Assembly: GCA_947629475.1 (NCBI GenBank)
Contig: CANRDV010000005.1
Location: 1 to 42,835 of the forward strand
Origin: an uncultured Bacilli bacterium
Lineage (GTDB): Bacteria > Bacillota_I > Bacilli_A > RF39 > UBA660
DNA length: 42,835 nt
Reading direction: 5' to 3'
Shown: in pieces, positions 7,882 through 17,341 of the stretch
Layout: every line of letters begins with the position of its first letter
How positions within the stretch are numbered: position 1 is the stretch's first letter
The notes under the pieces: generated by a model
What the model was told of the DNA's origin: nothing
Seen by the model: only the letters and a program-made list of their open reading frames with translations
The model's database searches: none
Translations under genes and position numbers: made by a program

Positions 7882-9543
7882 ATGTTAATACTAAGTATCG
7901 CAGGTGATATAAAATTTGGAGTATTAGATATTTTGAGAGGAATTGGAATTGGAATAATTAATATTATATTTAATACTATTGATACATTGTATAATGTTGC
8001 TAAAACGATTAATAGTATAAATTTTATAAGGATATTAGAAGAAATAGAAAATTCTCCATTCACCAAGATATTTAATGCTTTTTTTATATTATCTTTTGTA
8101 ATATTACTTTTATTTTCAATTTGGAAGATAACCTTTAAAATATTTGATGCTGATAGTAATGATCAACCTATATATGAATTAGTAAAAGAAATTGCAAAAT
8201 GTGTTGTTTTAATATTTTGCACATATCTGATATTTAATTCTACTATAAATATAGGAATTGATTTATCTAATGCAATATATAATAATTTTAATGATAAAAC
8301 TTCTACAATTGGAGATAAAATGAAAACAGCTTATTTAAATATAAATGAATCCTGCTATAAAGTTTCTGGAGGAGAAAATATTGATTCTAAAAATGTTCAA
8401 GATTTAAAAAAATCTTTAGAAAAATATTCAAATGTCGAAGGTGTGGAAACAATGGAAGATTTTGAAGAATTAATAAGAAATAACAAATTAACAGCTACTA
8501 ATATTACTGATTCAGGTTCATTTTCTTATAGATGTACGATTTATAAGCAGGGAATATGGAATGATAGTGAAGATTATGCTTTTAGTTATAATTTTTTATT
8601 TGGAATAATAATAGGAGCAATTTTTTTATTTAGTATAGGTTTTGCTGTTTTAATGTTAGGAAAAAGACAGTTGGAATTAGCTTTTTTAATGGCGATTTCT
8701 CCAATTGTGTTTGCAACTTCGATTGGAAGAAAAGAACAAAGGTCAGCACTATATCAGCAACTTGCATCTTTAGTTTTGCAAGCAGGAGCTTTAATGCTTT
8801 TGATTGGTTTAACATCTGTTTTATTTAATGCAATTCAAAATAGTTCTGTAATTAATAATTTAAGTTATTTTACAAAAGTGGTAACTCAATCTATACTTTA
8901 TTTAGGATGTGCAATGATGTTATTAACTGGTTCTACTACTTTAAATAGATTTATAGGAGAAAACGTTTCAGCTAACTCTGGAAGAGATGCAATGATGGCA
9001 ATTAAAGGTGTTTTTGGAGGAATGGCAACAGCCGGAGCAGCTTCTGTTGGGGCAGTTAAAGCAGCAGTTAATACACCACGTGGAGTTGTTCAAGCTGGTC
9101 GAGGAATTGCCCAGATCGCTGGAGGTGTAAAACAAACAGCTAAAGGAGCATACAATAGTTTATCAAAAGTTGTACCTAATTTAGGTTCGAATATTTCAAG
9201 TCATCTTAGTAAAAAAGTTGAAAAAGGAAATGAATATAAAACTAGAGGAGAAGAATTAAGTCAAAATTCTAATCCAATTACAAGAATGTATGGTAAGAGA
9301 TTAGAATCTAAAGGTCAAAGCATGATTAATGATGCCCAAAGTCAATGGAACTTTGAAACTGGAACTTATAGTAAAGATTATATGAGAGAAGGAATAGAAA
9401 AAGCCAAAATTGGTGGAGCAACTGTAGGAATTGGTATTAGTAATATTTCTAATGCAATAAGAAATATACCTAATCCAAATGCAATTGTTTATCGTAAAAT
9501 TCCAAAAATCAAAAGTATTGCAAAAGAAAGTGAGAGTATATAA
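7882..9543 (+). CDS. VirB6/TrbL-like polytopic channel protein
   Basis: A 553-residue membrane protein starting two bases after the previous stop codon, with no clear ribosome binding site of its own, so probably coupled. Hydrophobic segments appear near residues 10-35, 60-85, 95-120, 230-260, 265-285, 290-320 and 330-355. A long, Ala/Gly- and charge-rich soluble C-terminal tail follows (residues about 370-553). This is the layout of VirB6/TrbL proteins of Firmicutes conjugative elements, which form the inner-membrane part of the channel. Confidence 0.75.
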   Translation: MLILSIAGDIKFGVLDILRGIGIGIINIIFNTIDTLYNVAKTINSINFIRILEEIENSPFTKIFNAFFILSFVILLLFSIWKITFKIFDADSNDQPIYELVKEIAKCVVLIFCTYLIFNSTINIGIDLSNAIYNNFNDKTSTIGDKMKTAYLNINESCYKVSGGENIDSKNVQDLKKSLEKYSNVEGVETMEDFEELIRNNKLTATNITDSGSFSYRCTIYKQGIWNDSEDYAFSYNFLFGIIIGAIFLFSIGFAVLMLGKRQLELAFLMAISPIVFATSIGRKEQRSALYQQLASLVLQAGALMLLIGLTSVLFNAIQNSSVINNLSYFTKVVTQSILYLGCAMMLLTGSTTLNRFIGENVSANSGRDAMMAIKGVFGGMATAGAASVGAVKAAVNTPRGVVQAGRGIAQIAGGVKQTAKGAYNSLSKVVPNLGSNISSHLSKKVEKGNEYKTRGEELSQNSNPITRMYGKRLESKGQSMINDAQSQWNFETGTYSKDYMREGIEKAKIGGATVGIGISNISNAIRNIPNPNAIVYRKIPKIKSIAKESESI

Positions 9544-9558
9544 ATTGGAGGTGGTAAT

Positions 9559-9837
9559 TTGTTTATAACTTTACAAAGTGTAAAAAGGAACTTAGGTTTA
9601 TTTAACTTACAAATAGAAGATTTAGTATTAGGGGTAATGTTTATATTGCTATTTATAATATTCTTCTTATTACATTTATATACTTTCTCATTTTTTCTAA
9701 TATCTGTTGGTTTAATTTCATTAATTCCGACAGATTTTAGTAAGTGTAGTAGAACATATAAATTATTTCTTTTATTTTCAAGATTTTTATTTAGAGATAA
9801 AAACTATTATTACATAAAAGAAAGGAATGAAGATTAA
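9559..9837 (+). CDS. PrgI/VirB3-like membrane protein
   Basis: A 92-residue protein starting at TTG 9559 behind GGAGGTGG. Two adjacent hydrophobic segments (about residues 20-60) and a charged tail (RDKNYYYIKERNED) match the PrgI/VirB3 family. Members are encoded directly before VirB4, as here: the VirB4 ATG overlaps its stop codon by one base. Confidence 0.75.
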   Translation: MFITLQSVKRNLGLFNLQIEDLVLGVMFILLFIIFFLLHLYTFSFFLISVGLISLIPTDFSKCSRTYKLFLLFSRFLFRDKNYYYIKERNED

Positions 9838-12284
9838 TGAATTTAAAGAAAAAAGAGAAGGAACAGAAAAATGTAAATGCTATTAAAATGAAGGAAAGAA
9901 AGGAATATTTAACAAAAAATATTTTAAAGAAAAAGGTTCAAAATTCACAAGTATTTACTAATGTAAGTGAAATTGGTGATAATGGAATTATCAAGTTAAA
10001 AACAGGACAATATGCAATTTTTTATAGGGTGAATCCAATAGATTTATCTTTAACAAATGTGAATGAACAGAATCTATTCTTTAATACGTTAGCAAAGCTA
10101 TATAGATTACCTTTTACAATTAAAGCTTATAAATTTGATGAAAAAATTAATTTAAATATTAATAAAGAAAATTATTTAAATCTTATAGAAAGTTCAAATG
10201 ACAATGAAACTAAAAATGAAATTCTTATAAATAATCATAATTTTATAGAAACAATTGAAAAGGAAAATATGACTTCTGCAAGTTCTTATTATTTTTCTAT
10301 AATATCTAAGAATATGGAAGCCTTAGAAAAAAATTGTCATGAGTTTGAATTAACTTGTTCTCAAGTAATTCCTAAATTAGAAATTGAAACAATAAGAAAT
10401 AAGAAAAATATCATTAAGATATTTACTAATATGTATTTTTCCAAATGCAATCTCGACCAAATAATGTATTATGATTTTTTTGATTTAGTTGTTCCTTTAA
10501 CTTTAAAAGAACAAATTTCATCTTTAAAATTTGAAGATGAAGAAATACAATTATTGTCTATAAAGAATTATCCATTATTTATTGAACATGGCTTTTTAGA
10601 TAGGATAATTAATTTACCAGATGTAAAAGCATCTGTAACCATTAATGAATCAATAGAGCAGTATAAGCTTTTAAATGTTTTAAATAGCAGTTTTAAAGCT
10701 GTATTAGCCGATTATAATTCAAGTAAAAATTTAAGTGATGTAACCGAAATGCAGTCATTAATGAATAACTATAAATTACTAATTGAACAAATATCAACAA
10801 ACGATGAAAAAATCAAAGAGGTATCTGTAGTTTTGGCTATAAGTGGAGACAAAAGAAAAAGAGAAGAGATTATAAAAGAAATAAAAAGAAATGCAGAACT
10901 ATACCAAATTAAAGTAGATATTCCTAGATTGAGGCAATTAGAAGCATGGCAAAGTTATGATTTAACGGATAGAACGTTTAAAGATTATGCAATGTATCTT
11001 CCAACTTTAACATTAGCAAGTTCTTTTTTCTTTACAGAAAATTATCATAATGATTCTTTGGGATGGTTAATTGGTGAAGATTCAGCTTATGGTCTTCCGA
11101 TTTTCTTCGATCCATACTTTTTAAGTAAAGATAGAACTAATCACAATATTGGAGTATTAGGAACAAGTGGAAGTGGTAAATCTTTCTTTCTAAAATTAAT
11201 GATTATAAATGAATTTGCAAGAGGAACAAAATTATTTTTATTTGATATTGAAAATGAACTTGAAAAATTATGTCAAAGATGTGGAGGAGAATACATAGAT
11301 TTATCTAATAAAAGTTTGATTAATCCTTTACAGGTTAGATATGTATTATCTGATGATGAAGATAGTTCAATTTTAGGTAAACATTTAGGTTTTCTTGAAA
11401 ACTTCTTTATAACGGTTTTTGAAGATATATCCGAAAAAGAATTAGTTGTTTTGCTTGATGTTGTAGAGAAATTTTATAAAAGCAGAGGAATTACTAAACA
11501 AACAACATTAGAAGAATTTGAAAAAATGAATCCAAAAGATTATCCTATTTTTTCAGATTTATATGCTTTTTTGTTAGAAGAACAGAAGAAGTGTGATAAT
11601 AAGGACTTAATGTTAATTCTAGTAAATATTGAAGTATTGTTAAAAAGATTAGTAATAGGTCAAGATAGTAATTTATTTAATGGAATAACTACAATTGATT
11701 TAAGTAATAATTTAGTTGTTTTTAATTTACAGGAATTGTTCTTTAATTCAAGTAGAAGATTAATTAATACTCAAATGTTAAATATATTAACTTATTTAAG
11801 CAATGAGGTAGTTGATAATAAGAAAAGAAATACAAGATTTTCAGAAGAACAAAAAATGATGATAGTATTAGATGAATTTCATAATTATATAGATGAAGAT
11901 AACCCAACTTTATTAAAATATTTTGACCAATTGAATAGGAGAGCAAGAAAATATAAATTATCAATTGTAATAGCTAGTCAACAACCAAGTGATTTTACAA
12001 GCAGGAGTAATATATTAAGGCATGCTTCGGCAATTTTTAACAATTGTCAGTATCAATTAACAGGAATGTTAAAAGATACTGATATAGATGCAGTTGAAAA
12101 ATTATATTCTAATTCTTTGCTTACCGAAACTCAAAAGGCATTTTTAAGTAGTTGTAATCAAGGTCAGTTTTTATTAAATATTAATAATAAGAATAGGTTA
12201 CGAGTTAATGTTTTTGCAACTCCAACTCAAATGTATTATATGGGTGAGACTGATGAACAATATCCTTTAATTGATAAGGAATAA
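9837..12284 (+). CDS. virB4: VirB4-type conjugation ATPase
   Basis: An 815-residue ATPase. The Walker A motif GTSGSGKS lies near residue 442, Walker B MMIVLDEFHN near 674, and a conserved ASQQPSDF follows about 40 residues later. The N-terminal 430 residues form the divergent domain usual for VirB4/TraE/PrgJ. It powers assembly and substrate transfer at the cytoplasmic face of the conjugation channel. Length is usual for the family. Confidence 0.93.
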   Translation: MNLKKKEKEQKNVNAIKMKERKEYLTKNILKKKVQNSQVFTNVSEIGDNGIIKLKTGQYAIFYRVNPIDLSLTNVNEQNLFFNTLAKLYRLPFTIKAYKFDEKINLNINKENYLNLIESSNDNETKNEILINNHNFIETIEKENMTSASSYYFSIISKNMEALEKNCHEFELTCSQVIPKLEIETIRNKKNIIKIFTNMYFSKCNLDQIMYYDFFDLVVPLTLKEQISSLKFEDEEIQLLSIKNYPLFIEHGFLDRIINLPDVKASVTINESIEQYKLLNVLNSSFKAVLADYNSSKNLSDVTEMQSLMNNYKLLIEQISTNDEKIKEVSVVLAISGDKRKREEIIKEIKRNAELYQIKVDIPRLRQLEAWQSYDLTDRTFKDYAMYLPTLTLASSFFFTENYHNDSLGWLIGEDSAYGLPIFFDPYFLSKDRTNHNIGVLGTSGSGKSFFLKLMIINEFARGTKLFLFDIENELEKLCQRCGGEYIDLSNKSLINPLQVRYVLSDDEDSSILGKHLGFLENFFITVFEDISEKELVVLLDVVEKFYKSRGITKQTTLEEFEKMNPKDYPIFSDLYAFLLEEQKKCDNKDLMLILVNIEVLLKRLVIGQDSNLFNGITTIDLSNNLVVFNLQELFFNSSRRLINTQMLNILTYLSNEVVDNKKRNTRFSEEQKMMIVLDEFHNYIDEDNPTLLKYFDQLNRRARKYKLSIVIASQQPSDFTSRSNILRHASAIFNNCQYQLTGMLKDTDIDAVEKLYSNSLLTETQKAFLSSCNQGQFLLNINNKNRLRVNVFATPTQMYYMGETDEQYPLIDKE

Positions 12285-12287
12285 AAT

Positions 12288-13301
12288 ATGCTTAAAAAAA
12301 TATTGTCTTTCAAAATATTTGCAATAAGCATTATAGCTTTTCTTCCAATTGTAATAATTATTAGTATAGTTATTGCTGTTGCAGGTATTTCAATGGGATA
12401 TGAAAAAATATATCAAGATTCAGCCGAAGCTAGAGAAAGCAATATAGTAGTAAATAATCAAATTTATGCAAGTAGATATAGAGCATTATTGAATAAATAT
12501 TTGAAGACTAAAGGCTATGTTTCTTTGGAAAGATTAGTCTTTTATCTTCAAAGAAAAAATAATGTATTGGATATAACAACTTTATCTGATGAAGAATGGG
12601 CAACTGCTTATTTAAATAATTTAAATGAAACTAAAAAGAGAATGATTCCAATAAAGACAGTTTGTATTGATTTAAAGGCAGATGAAACTTTACCAGATTA
12701 TACTATTGAAACAGATTTTAATGATGATGGATTGCTGATAGAGAAATTGGATTTGTGTAATGTTGATGGGGAAGATATAACAACTTCAAATGATTATAGT
12801 GAAGGATATGATGATTTACCATATATTTTTCCTTTAAAAGAAGACTATACAGTTACATCAATGGTATTTGAAAATAGAAATGTAGATTTTGGTTTATCAG
12901 AGAAGGAGCAAGAGAGTGTTAATCATCATTCAGGATGGGATTTTTCTGTTCCTATTGGCACGAAGTTTTATAGTGTTTGTAGTGGTAGTATTAGCAATAT
13001 TGTTTATACACAATATAATGATTTACCATTTAGCAATTCTAAAAATCAAATTGGTAATTATGTTGAAGTCAAATGTGATAATGGTTTAACTGTTTCTTAT
13101 AAACATATAAAAGCAAGTAGTGTTCCAGTTTCTTTAAAAAAAGGAAGTGGAGTTAAAATAGATGATTTTTTAGGCTTAACATCTACTACTGGAAGATCAA
13201 CTGGACCTCACTTGCATTTAGAATTATATAATTCTGATGGTAAAAGGTTAGATGCCTTACAATTTATTGATTTTGCCAATTTGAATGGAAACAATTTTTA
13301 G
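12288..13301 (+). CDS. Membrane-anchored M23 peptidase (VirB1-like)
   Basis: A 337-residue protein with an N-terminal membrane anchor (residues 7-35). The C-terminal M23/LytM domain shows the zinc ligands in HSGWDF (near 212-216) and HLHLE (near 308-312), plus YVEVKCDNGLTVSYKH. The segment between about 40 and 180 is unrecognised; no lysozyme-like domain is seen. M23 enzymes cut peptidoglycan cross-links. Directly downstream of VirB4, it probably opens the cell wall for the conjugation channel. Confidence 0.9.
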   Translation: MLKKILSFKIFAISIIAFLPIVIIISIVIAVAGISMGYEKIYQDSAEARESNIVVNNQIYASRYRALLNKYLKTKGYVSLERLVFYLQRKNNVLDITTLSDEEWATAYLNNLNETKKRMIPIKTVCIDLKADETLPDYTIETDFNDDGLLIEKLDLCNVDGEDITTSNDYSEGYDDLPYIFPLKEDYTVTSMVFENRNVDFGLSEKEQESVNHHSGWDFSVPIGTKFYSVCSGSISNIVYTQYNDLPFSNSKNQIGNYVEVKCDNGLTVSYKHIKASSVPVSLKKGSGVKIDDFLGLTSTTGRSTGPHLHLELYNSDGKRLDALQFIDFANLNGNNF

Positions 13302-13334
13302 TTTCTTTTTTTAATTTTATGAGAGGAGTTAAAA

Positions 13335-13583
13335 ATGAAATGGGAAGAAAATTTAGGTAAAAAAATAAGAGAAGAAAGATTATCTTGGGGAATGTCAAAA
13401 AGAAAGCTTGCAAAACTTTCTCGAGTTGATAAAGAAATGATTGAAGCTATTGAAAATGGAAAAATAAAACAGCCAAATTTTTATGTAATGTTAAATATTT
13501 GTGAAATACTAGAATCTTCTGTTTATTTTTACATAGTAAAAACGAAAACAGATAATCATAAAGAGGAAAAAATAAAAAAATGA
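13335..13583 (+). CDS. XRE-type helix-turn-helix regulator
   Basis: An 82-residue protein with GAGAGGAG upstream. Residues 5-62 fit a Cro/C1-type helix-turn-helix (GKKIREERLSWGMSKRKLAK, then EAIENGKIKQPNF). There is no further domain except a Lys-rich tail. It may repress transfer promoters such as the one at 1469. Its stop overlaps the start of the next ORF by four bases. Confidence 0.8.
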   Translation: MKWEENLGKKIREERLSWGMSKRKLAKLSRVDKEMIEAIENGKIKQPNFYVMLNICEILESSVYFYIVKTKTDNHKEEKIKK

Positions 13584-13828
13584 ATACTACTTATGATATT
13601 AGAAGACTTTTAGAAAAAATAAAATATAGTACAAATTATGAAATAGAAACAGCATTGCTCATTAAAGAATTTTTTGATGATGATTACGTATCTGATATTG
13701 ATATTATGAAAGTTTATGATTTTGTAACTTCTCAAAAGAAAATTATAAATAATTTTGTTGAAAAAAAATTAATTACATTTAATAGTGAAAAGAAAAAAAT
13801 CAAAAAAAAGAATTTGAAAAACCTATAA
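13580..13828 (+). CDS. Short product of a probable -1 frameshift gene
   Basis: 82 residues in frame, overlapping the HTH gene by ATGA. It is mainly helical and ends in a Lys-rich stretch encoded by two long A-runs. At 13804-13810 it contains A AAA AAG in the correct phase for -1 ribosomal slippage, the same heptamer as in E. coli dnaX. The -1 frame opens at 13789 and continues without a stop to 14562, giving a fused product of 327 residues. Slippage, a natural deletion or a sequencing indel would all explain this. Function unrecognised. Confidence 0.55.
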   Translation: MNTTYDIRRLLEKIKYSTNYEIETALLIKEFFDDDYVSDIDIMKVYDFVTSQKKIINNFVEKKLITFNSEKKKIKKKNLKNL

Positions 13829-13872
13829 ATATATTTAATTCTATACAAGCAGATTATCTTTATGAAATTGAT

Positions 13873-14562
13873 TTGAAAGAGTTTAGAGAAATGTATGATA
13901 GTGGAGATGTTAATATGTTAGATTATTTGGAAAAATATATTACATCTGACTTGATGGATTTATATGTTGATGTATGTAATTATAATGAAATATATGCTAA
14001 TGGTTGGAATATTGATGATTTGTTTAAAATGGGAAAAAATGATGAATATTGGTTAGATAGAGCTAATAACTTTATTAAAAAATATAACATTAAAAAAAGT
14101 GATTATCAAACTGATTTTAGTGATGTTTATTTTAATTTAAGAAATAGGTTGCTAGATAAGCTAGGATTAGAAGATTATATTGATTGTGATTTAACTATTG
14201 ATATGATTCCTAGAAATGGTTTTTTAGATAGTGATTATTATACAAAAATTAGTGAAATAGAACCTAATAATTCTTATACAATTGCTGAAATTTTTGATTA
14301 CGGAAGAAGTGTTGAACTAAGATATTCAATGGATGAAGGTGCTGAAATAATTTATGGTTATAAATGTACACATGACTATTGGGAAATTGAAGTTGAAAAT
14401 GCAGATTGGTTTAATTTAAATATGACAGATGATGAGGTTTATGAAAAAGTATATGAAATATTTGAGAAAAAATTTGGTATTGAAGAAGAAAATTTAAATA
14501 ATGATTTACAAAATAAAATGACTAAAAATAATGATGTTAAGGAGGAAGATATTGAAGTATGA
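13873..14562 (+). CDS. Acidic protein, probably the -1 frame extension of the preceding ORF
   Basis: 229 residues if started at TTG 13873, but no good ribosome binding site precedes that codon, and the frame is open back to 13789 with coherent sequence (EFEKPINIFNSIQADYLYEI). It is therefore more likely made as a fusion with the 13580 ORF. It is rich in Asp, Glu, Asn and Tyr. It contains FSDVYFNLRNRLLDKLGLED, a module resembling one in the 598-residue protein at 19748. Unrecognised; a relative of the acidic proteins encoded downstream of the relaxase. Confidence 0.55.
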   Translation: MKEFREMYDSGDVNMLDYLEKYITSDLMDLYVDVCNYNEIYANGWNIDDLFKMGKNDEYWLDRANNFIKKYNIKKSDYQTDFSDVYFNLRNRLLDKLGLEDYIDCDLTIDMIPRNGFLDSDYYTKISEIEPNNSYTIAEIFDYGRSVELRYSMDEGAEIIYGYKCTHDYWEIEVENADWFNLNMTDDEVYEKVYEIFEKKFGIEEENLNNDLQNKMTKNNDVKEEDIEV

Positions 14563-15092
14563 AAGACTCATATAAAAATGAATTTGAAATAGTATATATA
14601 GCCGATGTCGGTTGTATTTCTAAAATTGTCGATTCCAAATCTAAATATAATGATAAATTGATATATGAATCTGATAGAACATTTAATGGATTTTGTTATA
14701 AAGACTATAATAATTTTAAAAATAGTCCAGATAGTGTATGTTATATTGCTGAATGTTTGTTTGATGATAAAGATTTATTTGTAGATTATGTAAACGAAAA
14801 TAAAGAAAATTTGATTAATGAGGGTGGATTATCAACAGCTAATTCAATTAAGAAAGAAATAAGAAATTTATTAGAACAAGATGAATATTATTTTGAATAC
14901 CAACAAAATGGTATTGTTTTTACTATTACAGCAAATAGATTTGATGAAGAATTAATTGACCAAATTGCAGAAGAAGTTTTTGATAATATTGATTGGCAAT
15001 GTTCTCAATCATATATTAATGAAACTGACTGGGTAGAAGATGTAAGTGAATATTATAAAAATAAGTTAGGATTAAATGAGAAAGAGTTGTAG
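14559..15092 (+). CDS. Acidic unrecognised protein
   Basis: 177 residues; the ATG overlaps the previous stop (ATGA), so translation is coupled. It is strongly acidic, ending with DNIDWQCSQSYINETDWVED and then KLGLNEKEL, echoing the 'KLGLE' module of neighbouring acidic proteins. No membrane segment or catalytic motif is seen. Confidence 0.6.
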   Translation: MKDSYKNEFEIVYIADVGCISKIVDSKSKYNDKLIYESDRTFNGFCYKDYNNFKNSPDSVCYIAECLFDDKDLFVDYVNENKENLINEGGLSTANSIKKEIRNLLEQDEYYFEYQQNGIVFTITANRFDEELIDQIAEEVFDNIDWQCSQSYINETDWVEDVSEYYKNKLGLNEKEL

Positions 15093-15132
15093 TAGGAATT
15101 TAGGGTTGTAAAGAAAAGGAGAATTTAAACAT

Positions 15133-15372
15133 ATGAATTTTGAAAAATTAATAAATGATATGCAAGATTTGCAATCTAAAATAAAAGTATATGAAACTAA
15201 AAATAAGCAAATAGAAGAGGCAATTTCTTCTATTAATAAAGAAATATTAAAATTAGAGAAAAAGATAGAAAAAGAAGATGATACTGTTGAAAAACAACTA
15301 TTAATATTAAAAACTATGATTATGAAGAGTATAATTGATAGATTTATTTTTGAAAGGAATGATACTTTATGA
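15133..15372 (+). CDS. Small coiled-coil protein
   Basis: 79 residues with AAGGAG upstream (about 15116-15121). Almost the whole length (residues 5-60) is heptad-like Leu/Ile with Lys/Glu, so a coiled coil is expected. Its TGA overlaps the ATG of the second SSB gene (ATGA). Function unknown. Confidence 0.6.
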   Translation: MNFEKLINDMQDLQSKIKVYETKNKQIEEAISSINKEILKLEKKIEKEDDTVEKQLLILKTMIMKSIIDRFIFERNDTL

Positions 15373-15710
15373 TTAATATGACTATGTTAGTTGGAAGAGT
15401 AATTAATGAACCAATTTTAAAAAAAGATGAAAAAGGAAGCACGTATGCAAATATAACATTAGCTGTTACTCGAAGATTTAAGGATGCAGATGGTACATAT
15501 CCAACAGATTATATTGATTGTGTTGTTAGAGGAAATGTTGCTCAAGGTGTCTGTGAATATCTTTCAAAAGGTGATTTAATAGGTATTAAAGGAGAGATAA
15601 GAACTACAAAAAAAGAACTTGAAATAGTAGCTAATTCTGTTACTTTCCTTGCATCTAAACAAAAGAATATGCCTGTAGAAGATATTGATGAAGAATTAGA
15701 GATTGTATAA
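15369..15710 (+). CDS. Second single-stranded DNA-binding protein
   Basis: 113 residues, a compact SSB OB fold: MLVGRVINEPILKKDEKG, DYIDCVVRGNVAQGVCEYL, KGDLIGIKGEIRT. It is closer to a minimal phage or plasmid SSB than the SSB at 6395, and ends acidic (DIDEELEIV) without the usual DDDIPF tip. It lies just upstream of the primase gene, which suggests a role in replicating or converting the transferred strand. Confidence 0.85.
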   Translation: MINMTMLVGRVINEPILKKDEKGSTYANITLAVTRRFKDADGTYPTDYIDCVVRGNVAQGVCEYLSKGDLIGIKGEIRTTKKELEIVANSVTFLASKQKNMPVEDIDEELEIV

Positions 15711-15712
15711 TA

Positions 15713-16669
15713 ATGTTATCTCAAGAAGAAATTAATAATTACAAAAAATTACTTGGTGATTATTTAATAAAAAAACATGGTATTTTAAATCTAAAGAGAA
15801 ACTTTAACTGTCTTAATCCTGAACATGAAGATTTGCATCCAAGTATGAGTTATTCTAAAAAATATAAAATATGTAAGTGTTTTGGCTGTGGAGTAAGATA
15901 TGATTTGTTTGATTTAATTGGAATAGATTATAATACTAAAAACTTTCAAGAACAACTAAAAATTGCTAAAGAATTATATCCTAATGTTGATATAAAAAAT
16001 GATAACTTATTTTCAAATTATCCAGTAAAAGTAATAGACTATAGTAAATATTTTGAAAACTGTCATGAAGATATTTCAGAAACTGACTATTTACTTAATA
16101 GAAAAATTGATTTGGCATTAATTGATAAATATCAAATAGGATATGATAAAAAAGATGAAATAGTTGTGTTTCCAATTAATAAAAATTGTTATTTTGGAAG
16201 AGGAGTAAAAGAAAATATAAAATTAAAATCAAGAGGAATTAGTTATCTTTTTAATGAAGATTTATTAAAGAATAATTCAAATGATTTAATATATGTTACT
16301 GAAAGTATTATAGATTCTTTATCTCTTGAAACAATAGATAGTAATATTAAAACTATATCTTTAAATGGTCTTAATAATTATAAAAGATTGTTAAAAGTGA
16401 TAGAAGAAAATAATTATAAAGGTAATCTAGTATTAGCATTTGATAATGATAAAGCAGGATTAGATTATCAGAAAATTGTAAGGGATGAACTATTAAAACT
16501 TAATGTTCGTTCCTTTTCAATTAATTTAATTTCAAACTTAACTGGTATAAAAGATATCAATGAAGCTTTAATTTCTAATAGAAATGATTTAGAAAAAAAT
16601 TATAATTATTTTAATGATAATTTCAAAAAAATAATTGAAAAAAATAAGGAGAGTGAAATAATTTTATGA
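15713..16669 (+). CDS. DnaG-type primase (CHC2 zinc finger and Toprim)
   Basis: 318 residues. The N-terminal zinc finger is visible as CLNPEHEDLHPSM followed by CKCFGCG. The Toprim core shows the acidic residues in YVTESIIDSLSL (Glu near 196) and LAFDNDKAGLDY (DxD near 243). It is shorter than chromosomal DnaG, lacking the C-terminal helicase-interaction domain, as is common on mobile elements. It probably primes the complementary strand after transfer. It starts two bases after the SSB stop codon. Confidence 0.88.
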   Translation: MLSQEEINNYKKLLGDYLIKKHGILNLKRNFNCLNPEHEDLHPSMSYSKKYKICKCFGCGVRYDLFDLIGIDYNTKNFQEQLKIAKELYPNVDIKNDNLFSNYPVKVIDYSKYFENCHEDISETDYLLNRKIDLALIDKYQIGYDKKDEIVVFPINKNCYFGRGVKENIKLKSRGISYLFNEDLLKNNSNDLIYVTESIIDSLSLETIDSNIKTISLNGLNNYKRLLKVIEENNYKGNLVLAFDNDKAGLDYQKIVRDELLKLNVRSFSINLISNLTGIKDINEALISNRNDLEKNYNYFNDNFKKIIEKNKESEIIL

Positions 16670-16881
16670 AAAAAGATAATAAAGAATTTAAGAATTATAT
16701 TAATTTATCAATTGAAATTGATACTGAAAAAAGAGTGGTTTGTATTAGTGATTGTGATAAGACTAGTGATGGGTGTGTTGCCAGAAGATATAAAACTCAA
16801 AAAGACATTATGAGAATTATTAATAATTATTTTTTCAAAGAAATAAGTTTATATCCATATAAAAGAAGTAAGAAAAGATAA
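16666..16881 (+). CDS. Small basic unrecognised protein
   Basis: 71 residues, start overlapping the primase stop (ATGA). Lys/Arg-rich, with two close cysteines (VVCISDCDKTSDGCVARRY adds a third). It ends one base into the next start codon. No family recognised. Confidence 0.55.
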   Translation: MKKDNKEFKNYINLSIEIDTEKRVVCISDCDKTSDGCVARRYKTQKDIMRIINNYFFKEISLYPYKRSKKR

Positions 16882-17336
16882 TGAAAAGTGAAAGTCTAAA
16901 TAATAAAATAGCTGAAAAAGATAAAATTGAAAAAAGATATTTAGAAAAATTAGAATTAATAAAACAAGCCTATGGAATAAATTTTACAATAGAAAGTTTT
17001 AATGATAAGACTATTAATAAGATTAAATTTTATAATCTAAAGGAACATGATTCGAAAAAAAATATGTATACAATTTATGATCGTGTTACTAATAATTTTA
17101 ACTATATATCTTTTGATAATGATGAAGATATTGATATAAAAGATATTACTAATAATAATTTTATTAATTCAGTTATTAAAGAAAATAAATTAAATCTTGC
17201 TATGAATGAAATTCTAAAAGTTAATAATGATTATATATTAGAATTAAAAAATATTGATAAAAACTATGAAAAAATAACAGATAAAACTAGTGAAAATACA
17301 AAAGAATTGGAATTAAGCAAAAAGAGTAAAAAATAG
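16881..17336 (+). CDS. Charged helical unrecognised protein
   Basis: 151 residues, start overlapping the previous stop (TAATG). It has a Lys/Glu-rich first third, likely coiled coil, and a Lys-rich end. It is the last gene before oriT; function unknown. Confidence 0.55.
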   Translation: MKSESLNNKIAEKDKIEKRYLEKLELIKQAYGINFTIESFNDKTINKIKFYNLKEHDSKKNMYTIYDRVTNNFNYISFDNDEDIDIKDITNNNFINSVIKENKLNLAMNEILKVNNDYILELKNIDKNYEKITDKTSENTKELELSKKSKK

Positions 17337-17341
17337 AGGTT

